Shown here piece by piece: positions 1 through 7,742 of a DNA stretch of 64,000 bases. The stretch spans positions 1,798,001 to 1,862,000 of the forward strand of contig NZ_AP025739.1 in assembly GCF_003574315.2 (NCBI RefSeq), given 5' to 3'. The position numbers and the translations under genes were made by a program. This DNA comes from Capsulimonas corticalis (GTDB lineage Bacteria; Armatimonadota; Armatimonadia; Armatimonadales; Capsulimonadaceae). Positions within the stretch are counted from its first letter, which is position 1; each line of letters opens with the position of its first letter. The notes below the pieces were generated by a model. It was not told the DNA's origin. It made no database searches and worked only from the letters and a program-made list of their open reading frames with translations.

Positions 1-215
1 AGCTCCTGCTCGTTCTTCTGCTCGATCTCGAAGAGGCTCTTTGCCTCCACGTACTTCTCCTGAAGTCCCTTCAGCTCGGTCTCGCGCTGATTGACCTCGA
101 CGATCTGTTCGGTCGTCAGTTTCAGCTCGCCGTCGACTTTGTTTTTGCTGAAGAAGTCCTTCATCTCTTCGCGCTTCGCGTGAAGGTCGCGCGCCAGCGC
201 TTTCATATCTGCCAT
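1..215 (-). CDS. Phage major capsid protein, N-terminal part (cut by window edge)
   Basis: The reading frame opens at an ATG at 215 and runs off the left edge, giving about 71 residues. The translation starts MADMKALARDLHAKREEM and is a charged helix rich in Glu, Lys and Gln. It resembles the scaffold-like delta domain that precedes the HK97-fold capsid domain in many tailed phages. A GGAG ribosome site lies about 9 bases upstream. Its position directly after portal and prohead protease is the standard place for the capsid gene. The capsid fold itself is outside the window, so the call rests on position and coiled-coil character. Confidence 0.6.
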   Translation of the reverse strand, partial: MADMKALARDLHAKREEMKDFFSKNKVDGELKLTTEQIVEVNQRETELKGLQEKYVEAKSLFEIEQKNEQE

Positions 216-252
216 TTGTGCTTGCTCCGTGGGGTGATTGGGGGGAGGGCGT

Positions 253-1662
253 CTATTCGACGTCCATAAGGTCCACTTCCAGTTCGAGGAAACGAGCGTA
301 CGCGCTGTTGGCGATATCCGCAGAGACAAGCTCTTTCCCGGATAAGGTCTCGTTATCAGAGACCTGAGCGCCAACGCCCAGTTCGTCCACAGTGGGGGCT
401 GGGGCCTTAGCTGCGACGAGCTCGGTCGTATCGTTCGTTTCCGCAGGGGAAGCGGGTGTGGCTCCCAGCAGCTCCTCGACAGTCTTGCAGGCAGACTTCA
501 TGGACTCCAGGTGGCCGGCGAGTCGACCTTTCGTCGCCTCGCTGAGGTCGCGATCATCCTGTACGCGTAGCGCCTTGATGGCGGCCGTACGATCAGTGAA
601 CTCCTTCACGGTAGCAAGCACGCGCTCGGAGTGGGTAGTGAGCTTCTCGCCGGCAGGCAGCGATTTGCTCGAAAGTTCAGGGTTGTTGAAATTCAGCTGG
701 AGGGACTTGGCCGCCGCGATCGCGCTCTCACCCGTCCCGGTCATCAGTGCGCGGTATGTCGCGACGACAAACGTCTTGAACTCATCACACGCCGCTTCCA
801 GGGTGGAAACTGCATCCTCCACCGGAAGGAGAGTGCGGGTGTATCCGTCCTCATCGTCATAGTCCCAGCTGCCGTAAACGCATCCATAGAAGACCCGGTA
901 GAACAGCGCGTTCACGAGCGTATCCAGCGCCTCGTAGGTCATGTCGCTTTCAATATACTGACCGAGATACTGCGCCTTGACCTCAATGTCTCCGGCCTTG
1001 ATCGTCTTGCTCTGAAGCTTGAACCATGCGTTGTCAAACTTGAGCGATGCGTTTTCCTGGGGCATATTGTTTTCCTTCAACGCCGGCTGGGACTGCGGCG
1101 CGGGCGTGACGCTCGCCGGCGCCGTCGCGGCGTCGGCAGGCGTGGACTGTGCGCCCGAAGGCGTCTGCTTGACGCCGATCAGCGCCGTTTGGGGATTGCA
1201 GCCGACCAGTACCGGCGACCACTCGTAAAGGTCGATCACGATCAAATCGCGGACCTGGGTTTTGCTGTCGATACTGTCCTTGCGCGTGACGTAGCCGATC
1301 GAGAACTCATCGACTGTCCCGAAGTCGAGATCGCTGAACGCCTCGCGGCCGCGCTGCGTGTTCAGATTGAACTGCCCCTTGACGTAGAGGCCGCCAAGCT
1401 CGGCGAGCTCCGCCGGGAGAAGCGGATCTCCCGGCAGCAGCTCCTTTGCTTCCAGTGTTTTGGCGACGGGGATCATCCAGTCGTGCATCCAGACGCCCTT
1501 GGGGTACTTGCGCTCCAGCGACTGCGTGAACGCGCCGGCCTTAATGCGCTCGCCGGCGGCGTCGACGTTGTCGAACACCGCCACGATCGCCTCCATAATG
1601 CCCTGAGCGCTGTCCAGGGTCTTCACGCCGTATGCCGGCAATGTCTTATAAAGGAGATCCAT
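253..1662 (-). CDS. HK97-family prohead protease with long C-terminal extension
   Basis: The first 165 residues match the phage prohead protease (S78/U35) pattern. VAVFDNVDAAGERIKAGAF comes first, then a catalytic His at about residue 60 in WMHDW and a catalytic Ser at about 121 in EFSIGY, followed by the typical WSPVLVGCNPQT segment. This enzyme matures the procapsid by cutting the capsid delta domain. At 469 residues it is much longer than the usual 170-220. After an Ala/Pro-rich linker (about 170-200), residues 205-400 form a separate, largely helical region with a Tyr/Asp-rich patch (YGSWDYDDEDGY), possibly scaffold-like. The ATG has only a weak ribosome site and overlaps the end of the 35-codon ORF upstream, so it is probably translated by coupling. 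Confidence 0.85.
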   Translation of the reverse strand: MDLLYKTLPAYGVKTLDSAQGIMEAIVAVFDNVDAAGERIKAGAFTQSLERKYPKGVWMHDWMIPVAKTLEAKELLPGDPLLPAELAELGGLYVKGQFNLNTQRGREAFSDLDFGTVDEFSIGYVTRKDSIDSKTQVRDLIVIDLYEWSPVLVGCNPQTALIGVKQTPSGAQSTPADAATAPASVTPAPQSQPALKENNMPQENASLKFDNAWFKLQSKTIKAGDIEVKAQYLGQYIESDMTYEALDTLVNALFYRVFYGCVYGSWDYDDEDGYTRTLLPVEDAVSTLEAACDEFKTFVVATYRALMTGTGESAIAAAKSLQLNFNNPELSSKSLPAGEKLTTHSERVLATVKEFTDRTAAIKALRVQDDRDLSEATKGRLAGHLESMKSACKTVEELLGATPASPAETNDTTELVAAKAPAPTVDELGVGAQVSDNETLSGKELVSADIANSAYARFLELEVDLMDVE

Positions 1663-1753
1663 GGGTTATCTTTCGAAAAGTGGGACTGCTCAGCTCGGGC
1701 ATGTCGTCGCCCTCGGCAACGGGCGTCAGCCCATCGCCTTTCACATAGCTCAT
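1646..1753 (-). CDS. 35-codon ORF bridging portal and protease genes
   Basis: This frame is too short for a usual ORF cut-off, but its placement is precise. Its ATG shares four bases (ATGA) with the stop of the portal gene, and its TAA stop lies 12 bases inside the protease gene. The product begins MSYVKGDGLTPVAEGDDMPE and is acidic with no recognised domain. The protease start has no strong Shine-Dalgarno, so this frame could carry ribosomes from portal to protease. It could be a tiny phage protein or only a coupling device. Confidence 0.45.
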   Translation of the reverse strand: MSYVKGDGLTPVAEGDDMPELSSPTFRKITHGSPL

Positions 1754-3057
1754 GCTGCGTTCTCCAAGGGGGGCTGTTTGGGCAAAGCCGGCGCGACGGG
1801 TTTGGGCGCGCGGATCTTTTGGTTCTCCGGATCGCCGGTCGCTTTGTAGCCCGCCGCCTCGCGCGCTTCGTCGGGAGTGATGAAGGGACCGCCGGCGGCG
1901 TTCTCCAGGCGCTCGAACAGAGCGTTGACGTCGTCCTGAAGCGCGCGAACCTCGCTCAGGTCGAATCCGCAGCGGTATCGTCGATCCGTCTCGAAGTCCG
2001 GGAGCAGCTGAACATCGAGCTGGAGAGCGATGCGCCGATACATGGGGATCAGGCAGTTCTCGTAAGCCGCCTTCCTGGCTTCCTTGTAATTGGCCATTGT
2101 CCCGTGTTCGAGGCCCGCCAGGAAGTTCACGACGATCGGGGAAAGGCCGAAGGCGGCGGCGATGCGCGTTTCAGGAATGCGGCGCATGAGGCCGACTTCA
2201 AGGTCGCGCGGCGAATGGCCCATCCCCTGGACATTGATCGGGGTGTTCCAGACGAACGGCTCGCCGCGCTTGTCCCCGCCGAACCGCTCTGACCAGTTGT
2301 CGACCAGCTTGCGGCGATCTTCCGGGGTAAGGGGCGTCGTGGCGGCCTGGGGAGCGATGATCAGGCCCGGGATGCCCATGTTGCGCAGGATCGCGGCGTT
2401 GAAGGTCGCCGCCTCGTTGTCCGTGCAGACTTCGCGCAGCTGCGCCTTGAGACGGGACAAACCTTTGCGCCCCCGGGCGTCCGGATCCGTTCCGTCTCGC
2501 AGGTGGACGATCTGAGACGGCTTGTAATAATACTTGCGCCCGTTGACGGTGTAGATGTACTGGGTGATGAACTCAGAGCCGTCACTGGGATAATCCGGCT
2601 CGATCATGGATGCCGGGATCCACCAGAGTTCGGCGACGCCGATGGCATTGGGAACCTTGATCCAGTAGGCGTTGCCGTCAGTCGCCAGATCCAGGATTGT
2701 CGCCGCCCAGAGCACGTCGCCGCCATAGAACGGATTGGGCTGAGCGAGCAGCAGGCTCAGCGGGTGGCCGTGATCGGCAACCGACTTCCCTGTCGACACC
2801 ACGGTCTTGCGAACGACGAACGGCGCCTCGGGAAAGTTGTCCTGCATCCAGGAAAGGACGATACTGACGAGGGAGTTCTTCCAGAGATCGCCGGCTTCGC
2901 GCTCGTAATTGTAATTTGAGCCTGGGAGCCAGTTCCAGAGACCGCCGCGCCCCCGGCCCGCGCTCGAAAAGACGGGCCGCCCTTTGATGAAGTCACCGGC
3001 GGCCTTGAATGACGCCGAGATCTTGCCCGCGATTGCGCCGGCGGCTTTGAAAAACAT
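1750..3057 (-). CDS. Phage portal protein (HK97 type)
   Basis: This 435-residue product has the Phage_portal layout. The N-terminal half has hallmark segments such as HPLSLLLAQPNPFYGG, TDGNAYWIK and IVHLRDGTDPDARGRKGLSRL. The centre has ERFGGDKRGEPFVW, and a later block contains PETRIAAAFGLSPIVVNFLAG. Portal rings form the DNA entry channel at one capsid vertex and dock the terminase and then the tail. Length is normal for the family. The gene lies 52 bases after the large terminase and overlaps the small bridging ORF by four bases. Confidence 0.93.
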   Translation of the reverse strand: MFFKAAGAIAGKISASFKAAGDFIKGRPVFSSAGRGRGGLWNWLPGSNYNYEREAGDLWKNSLVSIVLSWMQDNFPEAPFVVRKTVVSTGKSVADHGHPLSLLLAQPNPFYGGDVLWAATILDLATDGNAYWIKVPNAIGVAELWWIPASMIEPDYPSDGSEFITQYIYTVNGRKYYYKPSQIVHLRDGTDPDARGRKGLSRLKAQLREVCTDNEAATFNAAILRNMGIPGLIIAPQAATTPLTPEDRRKLVDNWSERFGGDKRGEPFVWNTPINVQGMGHSPRDLEVGLMRRIPETRIAAAFGLSPIVVNFLAGLEHGTMANYKEARKAAYENCLIPMYRRIALQLDVQLLPDFETDRRYRCGFDLSEVRALQDDVNALFERLENAAGGPFITPDEAREAAGYKATGDPENQKIRAPKPVAPALPKQPPLENAA

Positions 3058-3109
3058 GTGAACTCCATGGCCGTGGGGACCAAGCCGGCTCGATCATCTG
3101 CGGATGAAG

Positions 3110-4837
3110 TTATGTCCACTCCATCTTCACGGTGCGCGGCCGCAGCCGGAGCATGGCGTTGCCGAGCGCGCAGGAGATCACGGCATCGTCGTGCGCTTTA
3201 CCGTCGCCGCCGGACTTGCCGCCTGGCTTGTGAACGTAGCTGAGCAGTTGCGCCACCGTGCGCCGGCTGTGGAGCTTGAGATCCTTCTCCAGAATGCTCG
3301 TCGCGAGCTCGCTCAGGATAAACGTCTTGGATTTGTGCGTTGTCGGCCAGCCGGCGCGCCGGGATCCCGGGTTCTTCGTCTCGTCGAACTCCTGGTGCAT
3401 GTAGATGCCGGCGGGATTGCCCTCGTTGGCCTCAGGATAGTGCGCCGTGTAGAGGATCGCGTTGATGACGGCGTGGCCGTGGTTGTTGCGCTCGACGCCC
3501 AGAAGCGCGGTGTTGTACCAGAATCCAAGCTCCGCGAGCATCAGGCCGTAGGTGTGCGTGTCCCATCGGCCGTGCAGCTGCGCGACCTGCTCCCAGGTCT
3601 CGGCGTCGAACACATCGGCGCTGTCGTAGTCGTGATCGCCCGATTCCGTGAGACCTTCCGCCGTATCCGCGCCAATGACATAGCTGCGGCCGGCAACAGG
3701 CGGCTTCCAGACGAAGAAGACATTCTTCGCCCAGTCGTCGTCGCTGGTGAAGTTCTGGGAGATGCGCGATTTGGCCGACTCCGTGCGCAGCAGCGGAAAC
3801 GTACCCGGGATGACGACATCGGTCAGCGGCTCGTGCTCGGGAAGCTTGAGGGCCTTGGACAGATCCGAGAGGAACTCGCGGTCGAAGTAGGGATTGCCTG
3901 AGGTCAGGAACGCCTCTTCCGGGCAGGCGGGATATTCCTGGGCAAATTTGGCTCCGAGAGATTTGATCTTCCGGCGCCGCCACATGAGTTGCTCGTTCGT
4001 TACGGCGTAATCCAGAACGAGCTTGTTCTCTTCTTCCGTGCGAACAAAGCCTTTTGGGATCTCGCCGATCTGATAGAGAGGGTGCTGCCACCAGCCAAAG
4101 AAGCGGGGATGAAAAACGGAGTCGCCTTGTTCGGCTTTACTGTATTCGGTCTGGTAGTAATTTCCAAAGCCGTTGGCGGTCGTTTCCAAGACGATGTTTC
4201 CGTCATCTGGCACCGATTCCATAAGACCAAGCACGATGTCTTCCGCATTCGGCCAGAACGCCACCTCGGAGCCGTGGACGTTGTTCACGGTGCCGCCACG
4301 CCCGGTTTGGCCGGCTCCGGCGGTTCCGACAAAGAAATACGAATCCAGCTCGGGCCAGAGGTACTCACGGCGGTTTGCGTACTTCGTTTTGGGCTGGAGC
4401 TCACCAGGAAGCTGCTTGTAATAGCGCTTGACGATCTCGAACATCTTTTCCGTCGACCGCGCATCGTGCGCAATGACGACGGTCTGTGTGTTAGGATTAG
4501 CAATCGTATCCAGGAACATGAGCGCGAGGATCAGCGTGGTAAAACCAAACTGGCGCGCCTTTAGCAGGATTTCTCTCAGACCGCGCAGGGAAACGGGACT
4601 CCAGCGCCATCCTGGACATAGGACGTCCAGATAGAAGCATTGGACTTCGTTCGGCGCGAAGACGATTGTCCGGCGATCCTTTGTGCGGATCTTCAGCAGC
4701 CCGAATGAGAGAAGCAGGGACTGGCGGTGGAAGACTTCCTGGGAGTAGCTGTCGTCGTCATCGATAATCGCAAAGCGACGGACCAATCCAAGCTCCGCAG
4801 CCGCCTGGTCAAGTATCCGTTTCCTCGTCGCTCGCAT
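3110..4837 (-). CDS. Phage terminase large subunit
   Basis: This 575-residue protein is the ATP-driven DNA packaging motor and headful or site-specific nuclease. The ATPase half shows a variant Walker A segment KARQFGFTT at about 93-101, a VVIAHD strand, a GSEVAFWP Walker-B-like segment and TTANGFGNYY (coupling motif). The C-terminal half has the RNase H-like nuclease: IGADTAEG with the first acidic residue, a middle GVERNNHGHAV strand and the closing HDDAVISCALGNAM with paired Asp. Length is normal for the family. The start overlaps the small terminase gene by 29 bases, as in many phages. Confidence 0.93.
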   Translation of the reverse strand: MRATRKRILDQAAAELGLVRRFAIIDDDDSYSQEVFHRQSLLLSFGLLKIRTKDRRTIVFAPNEVQCFYLDVLCPGWRWSPVSLRGLREILLKARQFGFTTLILALMFLDTIANPNTQTVVIAHDARSTEKMFEIVKRYYKQLPGELQPKTKYANRREYLWPELDSYFFVGTAGAGQTGRGGTVNNVHGSEVAFWPNAEDIVLGLMESVPDDGNIVLETTANGFGNYYQTEYSKAEQGDSVFHPRFFGWWQHPLYQIGEIPKGFVRTEEENKLVLDYAVTNEQLMWRRRKIKSLGAKFAQEYPACPEEAFLTSGNPYFDREFLSDLSKALKLPEHEPLTDVVIPGTFPLLRTESAKSRISQNFTSDDDWAKNVFFVWKPPVAGRSYVIGADTAEGLTESGDHDYDSADVFDAETWEQVAQLHGRWDTHTYGLMLAELGFWYNTALLGVERNNHGHAVINAILYTAHYPEANEGNPAGIYMHQEFDETKNPGSRRAGWPTTHKSKTFILSELATSILEKDLKLHSRRTVAQLLSYVHKPGGKSGGDGKAHDDAVISCALGNAMLRLRPRTVKMEWT

Positions 4838-5375
4838 CGCCCATACCTTTCGCCAATCGCTCCAGTTGCCGGACGCCGACGACTTCGGCCTTGAGGTCGA
4901 AGGCGGCGGCGCCGATTGTGGCGGCGTAACGCATAAACTGGCAGGCGGTGTTTACGGTAATTTTTTCCGCTGGCGCTTTGTCTTTTTGAGGAGCGACTTC
5001 CGCAAGGCGGCTGATCGCAATCGCCGTCATGAGCTCTTGCCCTTTGATCAGCTTTGAGGCGAATGCGTGCGCGCTTTCCCGGTACTCACGAAGCTCGGCG
5101 GCTTGCGCTTCCTGGGCCGCGGTCCTCGCCTCGTGAGCTTTGTCGACATCAAAGGCTTCGCAACGCTCGACCCAGCGGAATAAAACTGACCAAGGCTCGA
5201 AATTCGCCTTAGTTTTGCCTAAGTTTCGCCCTAGTTTTGAGAGTGAACGGCGAGGTCCCATATCCCGGTAATCACAGAATGCAGCAAACGCTTTAGGCGT
5301 TTCTCCGGGCATTTTCAGCCAGTAATTAACTTCGTCTTCTGGCTCTGGGAGGCTTTGCGCTGAGGATGGATTCAT
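4809..5375 (-). CDS. Phage terminase small subunit-like DNA-binding protein
   Basis: This 188-residue protein begins with a segment typical of small terminases: GETPKAFAAFCDYRDMG, RSLSKLGRNLGKT and a W-containing stretch ending RWVERCEAFD. That pattern is a helix-turn-helix that recognises the packaging site. The middle is a Glu/Ala-rich helix likely to drive oligomerisation. It sits directly upstream of the large terminase and overlaps it. The ATG at 5375 overlaps the ParB-like gene by 50 bases. A later Met (about 5309) would remove the overlap but would cut into the conserved N-terminal segment, so the long form is preferred. Confidence 0.75.
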   Translation of the reverse strand: MNPSSAQSLPEPEDEVNYWLKMPGETPKAFAAFCDYRDMGPRRSLSKLGRNLGKTKANFEPWSVLFRWVERCEAFDVDKAHEARTAAQEAQAAELREYRESAHAFASKLIKGQELMTAIAISRLAEVAPQKDKAPAEKITVNTACQFMRYAATIGAAAFDLKAEVVGVRQLERLAKGMGDASDEETDT

Positions 5376-5952
5376 CGACGGTTATTCTCTGGCTATTCCA
5401 GCCGATATCGGTGATCTTTGCGGAGACATGCTCCTGTTCGTCCTCATCGCTGCAAAGCACGAAGACGCCCAGTTGCTTACGCTTCGGCGATTCTTCGTCT
5501 GGCTCCGGCGCTCCGGGAGGGCTGTCCAGGCCTGCAAGGCGGTTGATTAGATCGTCGAGAAAGTCGCCGTCATATCCTGTCCCCTCCAGGCCTTCATCCG
5601 TCTCCTGCGCGAGCTCGGACAACAATTCCGCCAGGGCCGCTTCATTATCGGTGCCCAGGCGAGAGGTGCGGTTGTCAGCCAGCAAGATGCGGAGCGCCGC
5701 CTCATCATCCACATCCACCCACATGACCGGCAGGCGATCGTATCCGAGGCCCTTCGCCACCTTGTAGCGGTGATTGCCTGCGAGGATAAAGCGCGTGCTG
5801 CGCTGCACGACGAGGGCGCCGAAAAAGCCATTGGCTTTCATGCTGCTCTCGATCGCGCCGTAGTCGCCCTGGTTGACGTTGCGGGGATGCTCGATCAGCC
5901 GGCCGATCTCGACCATGTCGAAGTCGCCGGCGTCGCTGAGATGTCTGGGCAT
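5326..5952 (-). CDS. ParB/sulfiredoxin-fold nuclease-like protein
   Basis: Residues 10-110 form a ParB-like N-terminal domain: IGRLIEHPRNVNQGDY, ANGFFGALVVQ, then FILAGNHRYKVAKGLGY, whose GNHR is the GxxR motif of the fold, and DEAALRILLADNRTSRLG. Phage genomes often place such proteins next to the terminase, where they may nick DNA or pair with a methylase. No DNA methylase is visible here. Residues 110-208 are acidic and end in a short basic tail (PPRARRRS). The start follows the same ACAACGCC leader seen before the neighbouring small ORF. Confidence 0.8.
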   Translation of the reverse strand: MPRHLSDAGDFDMVEIGRLIEHPRNVNQGDYGAIESSMKANGFFGALVVQRSTRFILAGNHRYKVAKGLGYDRLPVMWVDVDDEAALRILLADNRTSRLGTDNEAALAELLSELAQETDEGLEGTGYDGDFLDDLINRLAGLDSPPGAPEPDEESPKRKQLGVFVLCSDEDEQEHVSAKITDIGWNSQRITVDESILSAKPPRARRRS

Positions 5953-6036
5953 GGCGTTGTGTCCGGAGGGGAGTGTTTGCCGGCCGCATCAGTCGATGCT
6001 CCATTGGCCTGTGCGCGGCCGGCAAAGCGTGAAAAG

Positions 6037-6102
6037 TCAGCGATCCAAGGATTTAAGTGGCTCGGCTTCGAGGGCGTGGCGGGCGTTCAGAGTTCGTGTC
6101 AT
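6037..6102 (-). CDS. 21-residue micro-ORF in phage operon
   Basis: The ATG overlaps the stop of the upstream 108-residue gene by four bases (ATGA) and is preceded by CGGAGACAACGCC, a good ribosome site. The peptide starts MTRTLNARHALEAEP and has no known domain. Overlap and ribosome site favour translation, but the short length leaves it uncertain. The 84 bases between its stop and the ParB-like gene contain nothing else I can name. Confidence 0.3.
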   Translation of the reverse strand: MTRTLNARHALEAEPLKSLDR

Positions 6103-6425
6103 GGCGTTGTCTCCGTAGGGGGCGAGTGAGTTTCGGGAACGCCGATGGTGCGCGCCGTCTGGCGGATCCGCACGACGGCGGCCGCGTCCTGCTCCTCGAT
6201 CTCGCCGAGGATCTCCGACATGTCCGCTAGGCACTGGCCGAAGTCGAGCATCTTGAGCAGGACTTCGAGAGGCTCCGTCAAAAACTTCCACTTGAGCAGG
6301 GCGCGATCTTTGGGAGTGATATGCTTGGAGATATCGACGGTATGGGCCGGGAAACTGCTGCGCAGGGCGTTCGCGGACGGGGGACGAACCGGACGCACCG
6401 GGTCCCCTTTGGCGGTTCTGAACAT
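6099..6425 (-). CDS. Phage protein of unknown function (108 aa)
   Basis: The product starts with a Pro/Arg-rich segment and continues with predicted helices (ITPKDRALLKWKFLTEPLEV, then MLDFGQCLADMSEILGEIEE). I recognise no family. It lies between another unknown phage gene and the micro-ORF with ATGA overlap at its end, so it belongs to the same transcript. The helical acidic middle could mediate protein contacts. Confidence 0.6.
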   Translation of the reverse strand: MFRTAKGDPVRPVRPPSANALRSSFPAHTVDISKHITPKDRALLKWKFLTEPLEVLLKMLDFGQCLADMSEILGEIEEQDAAAVVRIRQTARTIGVPETHSPPTETTP

Positions 6426-6437
6426 GGTCAGCGCCTC

Positions 6438-6791
6438 CTACGCGGCCAGGGAGAGCTGCTCGCGGCGCTTGCTGCCGGCATACTCAATATATGGCACGCC
6501 AGAGAGGCCGTAGAGCCGGAAGGAGTCGAGCGGGTATGAACTGCCCAGACGCTTCGACTCTTCCTTCGCGTCCTCGTAGGCTTCCAGAGCAAGGCTTGCC
6601 TCCGTCATCGAGCAGCGCTTGATGATCGTGATGCGGCGCAGCGACATGCCGAGCGAGAAGAGATAGGCAAAGGAATATTCGTCTCCCGGATGGGCGCTGA
6701 TCGTATGGGAAGTGTCGGATCCAATCGTTGCCGGGGCGGCGTCACACGAAGTCGATTTGGGGGCGGCGTGAGCCGCAGACATTGCGAGCAT
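6438..6791 (-). CDS. Phage protein of unknown function (117 aa)
   Basis: The product has a low-complexity N-terminal third and a better-structured remainder (DEYSFAYLFSLGMSLRRITI, then ALEAYEDAKEESKRLGSSYP). No known domain is recognised. It is followed after 12 bases by the next small phage gene and is the first gene downstream of the terminator at about 6.85 kb, so it probably opens this late block. GAGG lies just before the first ATG; a second Met three codons on is equally possible. Confidence 0.55.
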   Translation of the reverse strand: MLAMSAAHAAPKSTSCDAAPATIGSDTSHTISAHPGDEYSFAYLFSLGMSLRRITIIKRCSMTEASLALEAYEDAKEESKRLGSSYPLDSFRLYGLSGVPYIEYAGSKRREQLSLAA

Positions 6792-6832
6792 AAAACCTCA
6801 CTACACGGGGAGACGAACGAAAAAGAAGGCAA

Positions 6833-6868
6833 CAAAAAAACCGCCTCCATCCGGAGAGCGGTTTTTTT
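6833..6868. terminator. Bidirectional rho-independent terminator
   Basis: CCGCCTCC and GGAG-A-GCGG form a GC stem with an ATCC loop, flanked by seven A on one side and seven T on the other. It would stop transcription on either strand. It separates the small HTH genes from the terminase-side block and implies a separate promoter for the latter. Confidence 0.85.
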
Positions 6869-7013
6869 ACGATTTGAGCTTTCAGACCTAGCATGAGCTA
6901 AGTGGTTGCAGAGGCATCCTGCTGTGCCGGAAAGTTGTATGACATCATTATTGCACGGCTTTTTGCAGGCGTCTAGGGGTCAAGGGCTGTATTTTTTCAG
7001 CCCTGAAATCTTT

Positions 7014-7250
7014 TTAGTGTCCATCCGCTTTCTCGATGAACCTTTTCGCCTCGACCAGCGCGCGCGACGCCGTCCCCGCGCTCACCTGGGCGCCGTATTT
7101 GATCTGCTCGATGGACGGCCATTCCCGTTTCACATCGTGCTGTTCGATGCACCAGGCGCGCGCCGTCTCCCAGCGATGCCAGCGTCGAAGGGTTCTGGCG
7201 TCGCGCAGTACGGTCTCGGATAATTGGACAGTCCCAGGAGGAGTCAGCAT
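7014..7250 (-). CDS. Small HTH-like phage protein, paralogue 1
   Basis: This 78-residue protein shares a clear pattern with the 72-residue product at 7416-7634: a Trp-rich basic N-terminal helix, then EWPSIEQIKYGAQVSAGTAS and ALVEAKRFIEK. The segment from IEQI to AGTASRAL looks like a helix-turn-helix (GntR/MarR-like geometry), so DNA binding is likely. The ATG at 7250 lies at the end of an 18-base block that is duplicated just upstream, and AGGTGA within that block serves as the ribosome site. Function is unknown; a small phage regulator is the best guess. Confidence 0.65.
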   Translation of the reverse strand: MLTPPGTVQLSETVLRDARTLRRWHRWETARAWCIEQHDVKREWPSIEQIKYGAQVSAGTASRALVEAKRFIEKADGH

Positions 7251-7295
7251 CGTTCACTGTCACCTATGAAGATCATTATCGTTCACCGTCACCTA
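7249..7295 (-). repeat. Duplicated 18-base ribosome-site block before small HTH gene
   Basis: ATCGTTCACTGTCACCTA (7249-7266) and ATCGTTCACCGTCACCTA (7278-7295) match at 17 of 18 positions. On the minus strand each gives TAGGTGACNGTGAACGAT, containing AGGTGA plus the first bases of a start codon. The distal copy precedes an ATG that opens a 10-codon frame ending in TGA just past the real start. It may be a binding site for the HTH protein or a translational duplication. Confidence 0.55.
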
Positions 7296-7415
7296 AAGAT
7301 TACTCGAAGGCTTGGCGCCCAGCGGGAATGCAAGAGCGCCTTCATCGAACCGGGGGGGTACAAGTCCCCGTATGCGAGATGATTATTGCGCAGATGGATT
7401 TTGTTGTCTAGGGAG

Positions 7416-7634
7416 TTAGCGCACTCTTTTTTCACTATTGAAAAGTTGCCTCCTTGCCGCCTTGAGCGCGTTACACGCCGTACCGGCGCTCACTTCCGTC
7501 TGCCCCGCGATCTGCTTAATCGCGGGCCATTCTCCTTTATCCTGAAAGTAGATCCATGCCCAGTTCGCCGCCTTCAGCGTGCGCTTCCAGCGGCGAGACG
7601 GGCGCGTAGGTTGTGAATTCGGTTCTGCTTTCAT
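7416..7634 (-). CDS. Small HTH-like phage protein, paralogue 2
   Basis: This 72-residue protein is a paralogue of the one at 7014-7250. The shared features are RRWKRTLKAANWAW, GEWPAIKQIAGQTEVSAGTA and ALKAARRQLF. AAAGGAACC lies at good distance before the ATG. The two genes lie head to tail, so they may have arisen by tandem duplication. A role as a DNA-binding regulator is inferred from the helix-turn-helix-like middle and the basic character. Confidence 0.65.
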   Translation of the reverse strand: MKAEPNSQPTRPSRRWKRTLKAANWAWIYFQDKGEWPAIKQIAGQTEVSAGTACNALKAARRQLFNSEKRVR

Positions 7635-7742
7635 AATTGGTTCCTTTCGTGAGCAATTGATTGTCAGTTTGGCAACACTCTTGCAGTGATCAAATATAGC
7701 GGAAAGATTCTACTGCATCCGTCCAATTTGAAGGAAATCACC

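Noticed and set aside
631-2292. Long plus-strand frame (553 codons) opposite protease and portal genes
   Set aside because: It is antisense to two well-recognised phage genes; its translation is Arg/Leu-rich with no domain. GC-rich genes often leave such open antisense frames.
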